Source: UBA4416 sp048498515
GTDB lineage: Bacteria > Bacteroidota > Bacteroidia > B-17B0 > Aurantibacillaceae
Length of the DNA stretch: 64,000 nt
Direction: 5' to 3'
NCBI GenBank assembly: GCA_048498515.1
Contig: JBEHXV010000025.1
Location: forward strand, 1 to 64,000
The notes beneath the pieces are model-generated. The model saw only the letters and a program-made list of their open reading frames with translations, was not told the DNA's origin and searched no databases. Of the stretch, positions 55,441 to 63,452 are shown one piece after another. The position numbers and the translations under genes are program-made. Position 1 is the first letter of the stretch; every line of letters starts with the position of its first letter.

Positions 55441-56247
55441 TTATTTAATAGAGAATTTCGCTTTTACTTCGTAACGTAGTTTAATTTTTGAGAGACCGGC
55501 CAGTTCATTATCTCCCGAATTGGAACCATTGGCTCCACCACCGGAGTTCATCACTGAATTGGAGCTCATATTCATATTGCTGTTTGAGGCATTATAACCG
55601 TTTCCGTAGTATGGATTGCCCCAGTACCAGCCGTAACCATCCCAATAACGCTGCCCATTGGGGCCGGTTTTGGCGTTGTTGTTATCTGAAACAACTTCTT
55701 CGATGGAGATCACAGAACCAATGCTTTCATCAATAGCTTCCAATAAATACGCAGCTTTTTCCTTTGCCATGCGAATGGCCTCTTTTTTTACTTCTTTGCG
55801 GTACGTTTGCAGATCTTTATTGGAGGTAGTGCCAACAGAAATGGTTCGCACCCAGGGTTTATTTAATTCTTTTACAAGCTCCAGCAAATTAGTTTTTGTA
55901 GTAACTTTTATTCTGTACGTTTGCATCAGTTCACTGGATCCCCGGTAATACCACCAATACCACCAGTAGTTCCAATAACCCCATTCGGAGTTGGCAGTTT
56001 TAAACGCCAGTTGGTCCTCACCGATCTTGTATTTTTTGCAGATGTCGATGAACTCACTTTCTCTTTTTTCAAAATCGCTTCGTTTATCCTGCAACACAAT
56101 GGCTATTTCTACTTCATCGGGCTGAATGCTCATTTCGGCACTTCCGGTTACTTCTATGTATTTGTTTTCGGATTGGGTTTGTGCACAGCTCAAATTAAAC
56201 AGCGCCGTAATGATAAATACTGTGATGTATGTTTTGATGTATTTCAT
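55441..56247 (-). CDS. SIMPL (DUF541) domain protein with aromatic-rich insertion
   Basis: 268 aa. Signal peptide ending SCAQ; SIMPL-domain start (IEVTGSAEMSIQPDEVEIAI) and core (VKKEAIRMAKEKAAYLLEAI, 153-172). Two odd stretches: residues 89-102 are nearly all Trp/Tyr (WGYWNYWWYWWYY), and 201-246 are first Tyr/Trp/Gly-rich and then Asn/Ser/Met/Gly low complexity. SIMPL proteins are periplasmic; function poorly known. Between the rhodanese and VWA genes with 11-19 bp gaps. Confidence 0.88.
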   Translation of the reverse strand: MKYIKTYITVFIITALFNLSCAQTQSENKYIEVTGSAEMSIQPDEVEIAIVLQDKRSDFEKRESEFIDICKKYKIGEDQLAFKTANSEWGYWNYWWYWWYYRGSSELMQTYRIKVTTKTNLLELVKELNKPWVRTISVGTTSNKDLQTYRKEVKKEAIRMAKEKAAYLLEAIDESIGSVISIEEVVSDNNNAKTGPNGQRYWDGYGWYWGNPYYGNGYNASNSNMNMSSNSVMNSGGGANGSNSGDNELAGLSKIKLRYEVKAKFSIK

Positions 56248-56258
56248 GTTCTTTCGTG

Positions 56259-56972
56259 TTATTGTTTTACAGCCGTTCCTTCAAATTCAATTGTATCGTT
56301 GTAGGTGTTAACCAACTCCGAAAGCTCGTATACGTTTTTGTAGCCATAACCATACAGGTTAATGTAGGTAGGAATGTTCAGGGCCAAAGTGAGTGGCTTT
56401 GCAGTGGCAGGTAGTTCCTCTACCGCTTCAAGTTCATTCAATACAGGGCCGGGTTTCCCTTTTGCTTTTATTTTGCTTTTTATTTTTGCACCCTTTTTAC
56501 TGTCAATGATAAGCGGATTGAATTTTGCAGGCATAGCCATTTTTGTAGCAAAATATGGGCTGAAGTCTTTTACAGTTAACTGAGTCGCATTTGCCACAGG
56601 ATTACTTATGAAATTATTGTTGCAATAAATCAGGATCTTATAATCACTCGAAGGGATAATTTTTGCCAGGTTGGCTTGTGTGAAATCAGAAAAGTTTAAA
56701 TGAATAGCTCCTTTTACATGCACGGCTGCATACATGGAGTCTGAGCGGGTATCTAAAACAATAACCCTTTCTTCTTTGCTTGTTTTTACAAACTCTTCCG
56801 CGTTCAGCATCCGGCTTTTACGGTGTTCCTTTACTTCGGCAACCAGGCCTTCATAAGCATCAAAGTCAACCAGTGATGGTGTTACCTGTGCGAAATTTAT
56901 AAACGATGAGGCACTAAATAATAGTGTGGCCAAATAGTACTTCCTGTTCTTTTTAGTTTTAAAATGTTTCAT
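56259..56972 (-). CDS. Exported rhodanese-like protein
   Basis: 237 aa with a signal peptide ending in AQ. The rhodanese domain (about 52-145) has VIVLDTRSDSMYAAVHVKGA and the putative active-site loop LIYCNNNF with Cys117, so sulfur-transfer chemistry is possible. The C-terminal part is Lys/Pro-rich followed by PTYINLYGYGYKNVYELSEL, which resembles a second, Cys-free rhodanese-like edge. First gene of the VWA operon, opposite the histidine-kinase operon. Confidence 0.85.
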   Translation of the reverse strand: MKHFKTKKNRKYYLATLLFSASSFINFAQVTPSLVDFDAYEGLVAEVKEHRKSRMLNAEEFVKTSKEERVIVLDTRSDSMYAAVHVKGAIHLNFSDFTQANLAKIIPSSDYKILIYCNNNFISNPVANATQLTVKDFSPYFATKMAMPAKFNPLIIDSKKGAKIKSKIKAKGKPGPVLNELEAVEELPATAKPLTLALNIPTYINLYGYGYKNVYELSELVNTYNDTIEFEGTAVKQ

Positions 56973-57035
56973 GATCTTGAGTTTTAATTAATAACGAGGT
57001 AAAATTAGACAGGGCAGAGCCTGTTAAAAAGCGGC

Positions 57036-57076
57036 ACTTAGTGAACGGTCTTTTTGACTTGGTGAAACGGCTTTTT
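57036..57076. promoter_or_regulatory. Candidate operator: two direct repeats with 21-bp period
   Basis: ACTTAGTGAACGGTCTTTTT (57036-57055) and ACTTGGTGAAACGGCTTTTT (57057-57076) share the ACTT-GTGAA and CGG-CTTTTT blocks and repeat at 21 bp, two helical turns. LytTR-family regulators are known to bind such spaced direct repeats. It lies in the 200-bp divergent region beside the kinase-LytTR operon. Confidence 0.55.
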
Positions 57077-57133
57077 AATACTGTATACCCTATAAAATCA
57101 GGGTTTTTTAGCCCAATTTGCCGGAATATAAAT

Positions 57134-57164
57134 TTTAATATTCGCGCTTTCCTCACTATGTTTG
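57134..57164 (+). promoter_or_regulatory. Promoter of the TPR histidine kinase operon
   Basis: TTTA (57134-57137), 19 bases, then TATGTTTG (57157-57164). The ATG is 8 bp downstream of the -7 box, so the leader is very short. Confidence 0.6.
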
Positions 57165-57172
57165 TAGCGTAA

Positions 57173-59266
57173 ATGAATAAGTGCTTGCATAAGATTAACC
57201 ACAGGGCATTGGCAATTCTCATATGCCTTGGCCTAAGCCCTGTGTCTTTTGCCCAGGTTAATCAAAGCCAAAACGGGCAGTACCAAAATTACCAGAACCA
57301 AAGCCAGGTGCCTGCGCAAAATTCAACACAGAGCTATACTAAAAAAAGAACTGTTTCTAACAGCTCACCCGATTTGGATTCTGCCAAATACCTGGCAGAT
57401 AAAAGCCCTTTGCGCGCTATTGAATTTTTAAACAAGGTTATTGAACAGAGTATTAAACTCAATGATAAAGCCAATGAAGGTTCTGCTTATCTCATTCTTG
57501 GCAACATTCAACAAAGTTTGGGACAACATGACCTTGCTATTGAAAATTACAGGAAATGCATTGCTGTGTATAATTACAGAAGTAAATCAAAGTACGGTTC
57601 GGTTAATAACACTACTGAACCCAATGTGTTTAATGCCAACCGGCAAATGGCCATTTCTTATATTGAATTGAATAACATTGCCAGGGCGGAAGAAAACATC
57701 AATAATTGCCTTGACTTTTCTTTGGCTCCTTTATCGGATCTCTTGTCGGTTAGGCGTTTATTGGCTGCCATTAAATTTAAGCAGGGTAAGCCGCAGGAAA
57801 GCCTTTCGCTTTTAATGGATGTGCTGACACAGGAGAAGCAGTTGTACAATGTAACTGGAGAAATTGAGACGTATCTGTCGCTTGGCGAACTATACCTTCA
57901 GCAAAAAAATGATGAAAAGGCGGAAGATTATTTTACGCAGGCAAAGGTACTGGCTGAAAAAAATAATCAATCCAAACTGGCACTCAGGGCAAACGATCAA
58001 CTAGCTAAACTATTCAGAAAGCAAAAAAATGTTGCCAAGGAAATAGAAACCCGTAACAGCAATATTGCCATTAATGCCGGTAATAATAATAAGCAGGCAG
58101 TTGTTAAAGAAAATATAGAAATTGGAAATGCCTATCTCAATACCAATCAAATGGATAAGGCGCAAACCTATTATGACAAGGGTTTAACCGAATTTTCAAC
58201 TCAACTTTCGGGTACAGCTATGGATAGCAGACTTTTTATAAAAAGTACAGACCTTGATGAAACAGCAAAAGCCTACAAATTATTAGCCGAACAATGCCTC
58301 AAACAAAAAAATCCTGAAAAGGCCCTGTTGTATTTTAATGAATATGCTAAACTCCAGGATTCCATAAAACATGTTCGCCAGCGTGAATTGGATGAAGCCA
58401 TTAACCTGAGTAATAGCCTTGGCAAAAACCAGCAACGCATCGATCTGTTGGAAAAAGAGAGGCAGTTGACAGAAAAGTCCTTAGAGGTTTTAAACCAGGA
58501 TAAAAACCTGAAAGAGGAACAACTGGATTTTAAAAACGTCATTATTTATACCCTGATGGCCTTTTTGGTCTTTACCTTATTGGCCGGCTATTTTGTGATA
58601 CGAAGCGCTAAGGAAAAGCGTAAGGTAAACCAATTGCTTGCTCTCAAATCATTACGCGGACAAATGAACCCGCATTTCATATTCAACGCCCTTAATTCAG
58701 TGAACCATTATATTTCCCAAAATGATGAGCGAAAGGCGAATCGCTATCTCTCTGATTTCTCAAAGCTGATGCGCATGGTGATGGATAGTTCAAAACATAG
58801 CCAGGTGCTCGTAACCGAAGAGCTGGATATGCTGCGGTTGTATTTGCAATTGGAACATGCCCGTTTTAGCGATAAATTTGAGTATACGTTTAATGTGAGC
58901 AGTGCGCTTGCCGACTCTGATTTTGAATTACCACCTATGTTGATACAGCCTTATATTGAAAATGCTATCTGGCATGGCTTACGATACCTGGATCACAAGG
59001 GGCAGCTTACCCTGGCGTTTGAAGAAAACAACCATGAGTTGATCGTCACTATTTCGGATAATGGCATTGGAAGGAATAAGTCGCTTGAGTTAAAAACGCT
59101 GAACCAAAAAAAGCACGTATCTATTGGAATGCAGAATATTGAAAACAGGATAGGGATCATGAACGATTTGTTTCATACCAATATCCGTGTGGAAGTGACA
59201 GATGCATTTCCCGGCGAAACCAACTGCGGTACTAAAGTAATCTTATTCATCCCCCAGAAAAAATAA
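57173..59266 (+). CDS. TPR-containing sensor histidine kinase (LytS-type)
   Basis: 697 aa. Signal-like N-terminus, an Asn/Gln-rich segment, about six TPR repeats (about 60-430, for example NEGSAYLILGNIQQSLGQHD), a coiled coil, one membrane helix (about 457-476) and a His_kinase domain. The phosphoacceptor helix is QMNPHFIFNALNS (about 495-507), followed by LPPMLIQPYIENAIWHGL and ISDNGIGRNKS of the ATPase domain. The periplasmic TPR region may sense protein partners. Forms an operon with the LytTR regulator 4 bp downstream. Confidence 0.92.
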   Translation: MNKCLHKINHRALAILICLGLSPVSFAQVNQSQNGQYQNYQNQSQVPAQNSTQSYTKKRTVSNSSPDLDSAKYLADKSPLRAIEFLNKVIEQSIKLNDKANEGSAYLILGNIQQSLGQHDLAIENYRKCIAVYNYRSKSKYGSVNNTTEPNVFNANRQMAISYIELNNIARAEENINNCLDFSLAPLSDLLSVRRLLAAIKFKQGKPQESLSLLMDVLTQEKQLYNVTGEIETYLSLGELYLQQKNDEKAEDYFTQAKVLAEKNNQSKLALRANDQLAKLFRKQKNVAKEIETRNSNIAINAGNNNKQAVVKENIEIGNAYLNTNQMDKAQTYYDKGLTEFSTQLSGTAMDSRLFIKSTDLDETAKAYKLLAEQCLKQKNPEKALLYFNEYAKLQDSIKHVRQRELDEAINLSNSLGKNQQRIDLLEKERQLTEKSLEVLNQDKNLKEEQLDFKNVIIYTLMAFLVFTLLAGYFVIRSAKEKRKVNQLLALKSLRGQMNPHFIFNALNSVNHYISQNDERKANRYLSDFSKLMRMVMDSSKHSQVLVTEELDMLRLYLQLEHARFSDKFEYTFNVSSALADSDFELPPMLIQPYIENAIWHGLRYLDHKGQLTLAFEENNHELIVTISDNGIGRNKSLELKTLNQKKHVSIGMQNIENRIGIMNDLFHTNIRVEVTDAFPGETNCGTKVILFIPQKK

Positions 59267-59270
59267 ACCT

Positions 59271-60023
59271 ATGTTGAAAGCCATCATTGTAGACGATGAA
59301 AAAATAAGCAGGGATATCCTGAACGATTACATTGCAAAGTATTGCCCTGAGGTGACGGTTCTTGCGCAGTGCGATTCTGTGAAAACAGGCCTGCTGGCAA
59401 TAGAGAAACACCAACCCGATATTGTGTTTCTGGATGTGGAAATGCCTAAGGGAAATGGTTTTGATCTATTGGAACAGGTAAAGGACATTCAGTTTGAAAC
59501 TATTTTTGTAACGGCCTTTGATAACTATGCCATCCAGGCTCTGAACTATAGCGCGGCTTACTATATTTTGAAACCGGTAAGTATTGATGAACTGGTGGCT
59601 GCTGTGGATAAAATAAAAAACCAGAAGCAGAAAAATACGGCCGGCGTCCATACCAAAGTATTATTGGAGAATATAAAAAATAAAACCATTTCTCAGCATA
59701 AGATCGTCTTGCCTTTGCAGGATGGTTTTGAAGTAGTGAACCTGAAAGACATAGTGCACTGCGATGCGCACGATAACTTTACCGACTTTCATTTTGTGTC
59801 GGGACAAAAAATGATGATTTGCCGGACCCTTAAATTTTATGAGGAATTGCTTGGCGAATCGGGATTTATGAGGGTTCATAAATCGCACCTTATTAACCTC
59901 GACCATGTCATGAAATATAAAAGAGGGAAAGGTGGTCAGCTTACCATGAGTAACGGCGCTGTGATTGATGTGTCGCCAAATAAAAAGGATGAGCTCATGG
60001 AGCAGTTCGAGAAAGGAAAATAA
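59271..60023 (+). CDS. LytTR-family response regulator
   Basis: 250 aa. Receiver with Asp8-Asp9-Glu10, phosphorylation site Asp55 (FLDVEMPKG), Thr81 and Lys101 (ILKPVS). The LytTR DNA-binding domain covers about 145-248 (VVNLKDIVHCDAHDNFTDFH, MRVHKSHLINLDHV). It pairs with the TPR kinase. The 21-bp-period repeats in the divergent promoter are plausible targets, which would let it control the VWA-SIMPL-rhodanese operon. Confidence 0.95.
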   Translation: MLKAIIVDDEKISRDILNDYIAKYCPEVTVLAQCDSVKTGLLAIEKHQPDIVFLDVEMPKGNGFDLLEQVKDIQFETIFVTAFDNYAIQALNYSAAYYILKPVSIDELVAAVDKIKNQKQKNTAGVHTKVLLENIKNKTISQHKIVLPLQDGFEVVNLKDIVHCDAHDNFTDFHFVSGQKMMICRTLKFYEELLGESGFMRVHKSHLINLDHVMKYKRGKGGQLTMSNGAVIDVSPNKKDELMEQFEKGK

Positions 60024-60038
60024 TCCCCTTATTTTTAA

Positions 60039-60057
60039 TTGCTATACTTTGTAGCAA
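60039..60057. repeat. Short palindromic repeat TTGCTATACTTTGTAGCAA
   Basis: One mismatch from a perfect palindrome and nearly identical to the element at 45778-45794. It lies between the LytTR regulator and the ORF6N gene. Confidence 0.6.
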
Positions 60058-60113
60058 GCACCTGTTTTAAAATTGCCGTACTTCGCTTTATATTTTATAG
60101 AGAGCAAAATTTT

Positions 60114-60668
60114 ATGGCAAAGAAGAATGGTTTATTGGTAATTCCTGATGAGGTGGTGATGAATAAGATCTACATTATCAGAGGACAGAAAGTAATGCTG
60201 GATGTTGATTTAGCGAACCTTTATCAGGTTGAAACAAAAGTGTTAAATCAGCAGGTGAAGCGTAATTTAAAACGTTTTCCAGGCGATTTTATGTTTCAGT
60301 TAACGGTTACAGAGTTCGAAAACTTGAAGTCACAATTTGTGACTTCAAGTTGGGGAGGTACACGAAAGTTACCTTTGGTGTTTACAGAGCAGGGCGTAGC
60401 CATGCTATCAGGCATCCTGAATAGCGACAGGGCAATAGCCGTCAATATCCAAATCATGCGCATCTTTACAAAAGTGAGGCAAATGCTGACTGATAACACC
60501 AAATTGCGCCTGGATATTGAAAAAATCAAAAAGAAACTGGATAACCAGGATAAGAACATGGAAGTTGTGTTTAGGTATTTGGACGAATTATTGGAAAAGA
60601 AAGAATTACAGCCTGCTGCAATACAGAAAAGAACCAAAATAGGTTATAAACTGCCCCGAAAGAAATAG
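60114..60668 (+). CDS. ORF6N domain DNA-binding protein
   Basis: 184 aa. The ORF6N domain (about 15-105) is clear: VMNKIYIIRGQKVMLDVDLA, then FMFQLTVTEFENL, SQFVTSSWGG and LPLVFTEQGVAMLSGIL. A coiled coil (about 125-165) and a basic tail follow. ORF6N proteins are typically phage or mobile-element-associated regulators, but no phage genes are nearby. A perfect 31-bp palindrome lies inside the gene (60321-60351). ATG 60114 is chosen; the longer frame upstream lacks conservation. Confidence 0.9.
   Translation: MAKKNGLLVIPDEVVMNKIYIIRGQKVMLDVDLANLYQVETKVLNQQVKRNLKRFPGDFMFQLTVTEFENLKSQFVTSSWGGTRKLPLVFTEQGVAMLSGILNSDRAIAVNIQIMRIFTKVRQMLTDNTKLRLDIEKIKKKLDNQDKNMEVVFRYLDELLEKKELQPAAIQKRTKIGYKLPRKK
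60321..60351. repeat. Perfect 31-bp palindrome within the ORF6N gene
   Basis: AACTTGAAGTCACAA (60321-60335), one central T, then its exact complement TTGTGACTTCAAGTT (60337-60351). It encodes residues 70-80 (NLKSQFVTSSW). Confidence 0.95.
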
Positions 60669-60710
60669 AAATAAACTTCTATATTTATAGCTCAATTCAA
60701 TACCATACCT

Positions 60711-62171
60711 ATGAACGAAGCTATCAGAAAACTGGAACCCACAGCCATGTGGAATAATTTTGCAGACTTAAACGCTGTACCCCGCCCTTCAAAGAAAGAA
60801 GAAAGAGTGATCCAATTTGCCAAAGAATTTGGTGAAAAACTAAAACTCCCTACCTATGTGGATGAAGTGGGAAATGTCATCATTAAAAAGCCGGCCACCA
60901 AAGGCATGGAAGACAGGGTAACAGTGGTGCTGCAAAGCCATTTGGATATGGTGCACCAGAAAAACGCCGCTACTGATTTTGATTTTAATACACAAGGTAT
61001 TGAAATGATTGTGGATGGCGATTGGGTTAAAGCCAATGGTACTACCCTGGGAGCGGATAATGGAATAGGAGTAGCCTCCATTATGGCACTGTTGCAATCA
61101 AGCGATATTCCTCATCCAGCCCTTGAAGCGTTGTTTACAATTGATGAGGAAACAGGCATGACAGGTGCCCTGGCTTTAAAAGGCGGTTTATTGGATGGAG
61201 AGATCATGCTGAACCTGGATACGGAAGACGATCATGAATTGACGATTGGTTGTGCGGGTGGTATTGATGTAACGGCTAATGGAAAATACGACCAGGCAAA
61301 ACCACAAAATAAAGTTGCCTTTAAATTAACAGTGAAGGGATTAACCGGTGGTCATTCGGGGATGGATATTCATAAGGGAAGAGGTAATGCCAACAAATTA
61401 ATGAACCGCATATTATTTGCCTTAAACAAATACCTGCGCATTGAAATTGCATCCATTGATGGCGGTAGTTTAAGAAATGCCATTCCACGCGAATCGGTTT
61501 CTGTAATCACAGTTCCCGATGAGAATAAAGAGATGTTAAAGAAACAGGTGAAAGACCTTGAAGCTGTTTTAAAACAAGAGCATGGAACCACCGACCCTAA
61601 TTTAGCAGTCACACTCGAAGATACAGAGATGCCGGCACAGGTATTAAATATCAATTTTCAGAATAAATTACTAAGAAGCATTTATGCCTGCCCCTATGGT
61701 ATTTACCGCATGAGCCCTGATATTGCTGGCCTGGTGCAAACATCCAATAACATAGCCCGCGTAATTGTAAATGATGGCACAGTGCAAATTCAATGCTTAA
61801 CCCGTAGCTCGGTTGATTCTGAAAAAACCGATCTTCAACTGGCCCTTACTTCCGCCTTTGAACTATGCGGCGCCGAAATTACAACGGCCGGCTCATATCC
61901 GGGCTGGACCCCAAAACCATCATCGCCAATTGTAAAACTCATGAGCGAATTGTATAAAGAGCGTTATAAAGAAGAAGCAAATGTGAGTGCCTGCCATGCC
62001 GGCCTGGAGTGTGGTATCCTGGGAACCAATTATCCCAACATGCAAATGATCTCTTTCGGACCTAACATTACGGGAGCACATTCGCCCGATGAAAAAGTTC
62101 AGATCAGCTCTGTTCAAAAGTACTGGGGCTTTTTACTGGAAACACTGGTTAGGATCCCAAAGAAAAGTTGA
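60711..62171 (+). CDS. pepD: Aminoacyl-histidine dipeptidase (PepD), M20 family
   Basis: 486-aa cytosolic metallopeptidase that splits Xaa-His dipeptides such as carnosine. Metal-binding motifs: LQSHLDMVHQK, TLGADNGIGVAS, IDEETGMTGA and LNLDTEDDHELTIGCAGG, with the dimerisation domain between. C-terminal FGPNITGAHSPDEKVQ supplies the last His. Length and ATG start are typical. Followed 11 bp later by the methyltransferase gene. Confidence 0.95.
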   Translation: MNEAIRKLEPTAMWNNFADLNAVPRPSKKEERVIQFAKEFGEKLKLPTYVDEVGNVIIKKPATKGMEDRVTVVLQSHLDMVHQKNAATDFDFNTQGIEMIVDGDWVKANGTTLGADNGIGVASIMALLQSSDIPHPALEALFTIDEETGMTGALALKGGLLDGEIMLNLDTEDDHELTIGCAGGIDVTANGKYDQAKPQNKVAFKLTVKGLTGGHSGMDIHKGRGNANKLMNRILFALNKYLRIEIASIDGGSLRNAIPRESVSVITVPDENKEMLKKQVKDLEAVLKQEHGTTDPNLAVTLEDTEMPAQVLNINFQNKLLRSIYACPYGIYRMSPDIAGLVQTSNNIARVIVNDGTVQIQCLTRSSVDSEKTDLQLALTSAFELCGAEITTAGSYPGWTPKPSSPIVKLMSELYKERYKEEANVSACHAGLECGILGTNYPNMQMISFGPNITGAHSPDEKVQISSVQKYWGFLLETLVRIPKKS

Positions 62172-62182
62172 TTTGATAACAA

Positions 62183-62776
62183 ATGGTTTTTGAACAGTTA
62201 AAACAAAAGAAATATCCTTCCGACCTTGCATTTGATGCGATATACCCGAAAGCCTACCAGCAACAGTCTGCCAGGCATTTCACACCGGTAAAGGTGGCTG
62301 TTAAAGCAGCTAACTTATTGGTTAAGGGGCCCAACGCTAAAGTGCTGGATATTGGCTCAGGTGTTGGAAAATTTTGTTGCATTGGTGCAAGCATTAGCAA
62401 TGCGCAGTTTTATGGTGTGGAGAAACGAAAAACGCTCACTAATTTGTCTAATAAAATAAAACGGCTGTACAAATTAAAGAATGCGCATTTTATGAATGCC
62501 GATTTTACAGAGCTGGATTTCTCAAACTTCAATGGGATCTATTTTTTTAATTCCTTCCAGGAACAACTGGATGAAACCTGTGTATTGGATGAAACTTCAA
62601 AAGTGTCGCTAAAAGAATACAGGCAATACCACGAAGCTTTAATGAAGAAGCTGGAGGAATGCAAATCAGGCACCCGCTTAGTAACCTATTATACGTTTAA
62701 AAATAAGATCCCTGCTTCCTATGAATTCATAAGCGCAGATAAAACAGGGCTTCTGAAATTTTACATAAAAAAGTAA
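62183..62776 (+). CDS. SAM-dependent methyltransferase (class I, unknown substrate)
   Basis: 197 aa. SAM-binding glycine-rich motif LDIGSGVGKFCCIGA (about 52-66), the acidic motif FYGVEKRK and NADFTELDFSNFNGIYFFNS, a fold resembling DOT1/PrmA-like class I enzymes. Substrate unknown. It lies 11 bp after pepD and its end overlaps the converging COQ7-like gene by about one base. Confidence 0.85.
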   Translation: MVFEQLKQKKYPSDLAFDAIYPKAYQQQSARHFTPVKVAVKAANLLVKGPNAKVLDIGSGVGKFCCIGASISNAQFYGVEKRKTLTNLSNKIKRLYKLKNAHFMNADFTELDFSNFNGIYFFNSFQEQLDETCVLDETSKVSLKEYRQYHEALMKKLEECKSGTRLVTYYTFKNKIPASYEFISADKTGLLKFYIKK

Positions 62777-62777
62777 T

Positions 62778-63341
62778 TTACTTTTTACAATACTTTCCCG
62801 ATTCTTCAACACTGGCTTTATTGTTAATGTCTATGTCATTCATGCTTTGTGTAGCACCCCACGAAAATATCTTTTCAAAAAAAGGCAACAACCTGTTGTC
62901 TTTTATTTGCTCATAAAAGTATACTTCGTGTTCTTTTTCTTTAATTCCCATTTCATACAAAATGTGGTCATGCTCTGTAATTCCTAATTCATTAAAATAC
63001 TGTTTAAGCCTGAAGTATTCACAAACGTTTCCGCTCTCCAACCTTCCTGCAAAGTAAAATGGCATGAACCAGCCAATTAAAAAACAGCTCACATGAATGA
63101 TCTTTCCTACAACGTGGAATCTCAATTCATAGTACCTTGAAGGAGAAATGCCATATTGTTGCATGATCTTCAATACTTCGGCGCGGTGGCCCCATTCGTC
63201 CATTTCTATTTGTCTGATGTCCGTTTTTTCAATCTTGCTTTTTACCGAAGCAGCATGACCCTGGTAGGCAAATGCGGCCGCTTTTTCGGCAGAGTAGGCC
63301 ATTTGCAACAATTTAATCAAGGGTTTATGGTTAAGGATCAT
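62778..63341 (-). CDS. COQ7-like ferritin-fold diiron protein
   Basis: 187 aa from ATG 63341 (TTG 63362 is an alternative). Two ExxH motifs and additional Glu residues suit a di-iron site: Glu19, Glu49-Trp-Gly-His52 (EMDEWGHR), and a C-terminal KEKEHEVYFYEQI. The layout matches demethoxyubiquinone hydroxylase (COQ7). Bacteroidota mostly make menaquinone, so ubiquinone synthesis is unlikely; a related hydroxylase or oxidase role is inferred. Confidence 0.75.
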   Translation of the reverse strand: MILNHKPLIKLLQMAYSAEKAAAFAYQGHAASVKSKIEKTDIRQIEMDEWGHRAEVLKIMQQYGISPSRYYELRFHVVGKIIHVSCFLIGWFMPFYFAGRLESGNVCEYFRLKQYFNELGITEHDHILYEMGIKEKEHEVYFYEQIKDNRLLPFFEKIFSWGATQSMNDIDINNKASVEESGKYCKK

Positions 63342-63452
63342 GGGAGAAAAAATATGGTTCAAATGTAGATATTATTTAAAATGAAAAGAATAAATAGCAT
63401 ATATTTATGTAACAATTCCGTTCCCTAAGTATCAATCCGCTAAGTTTTTTGT

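Noticed and set aside
54192..56972. The VWA-SIMPL-rhodanese set as a phage-defence system
   Set aside because: All three carry export signals and no nuclease, NTPase or other effector is present, so an envelope role is more likely.
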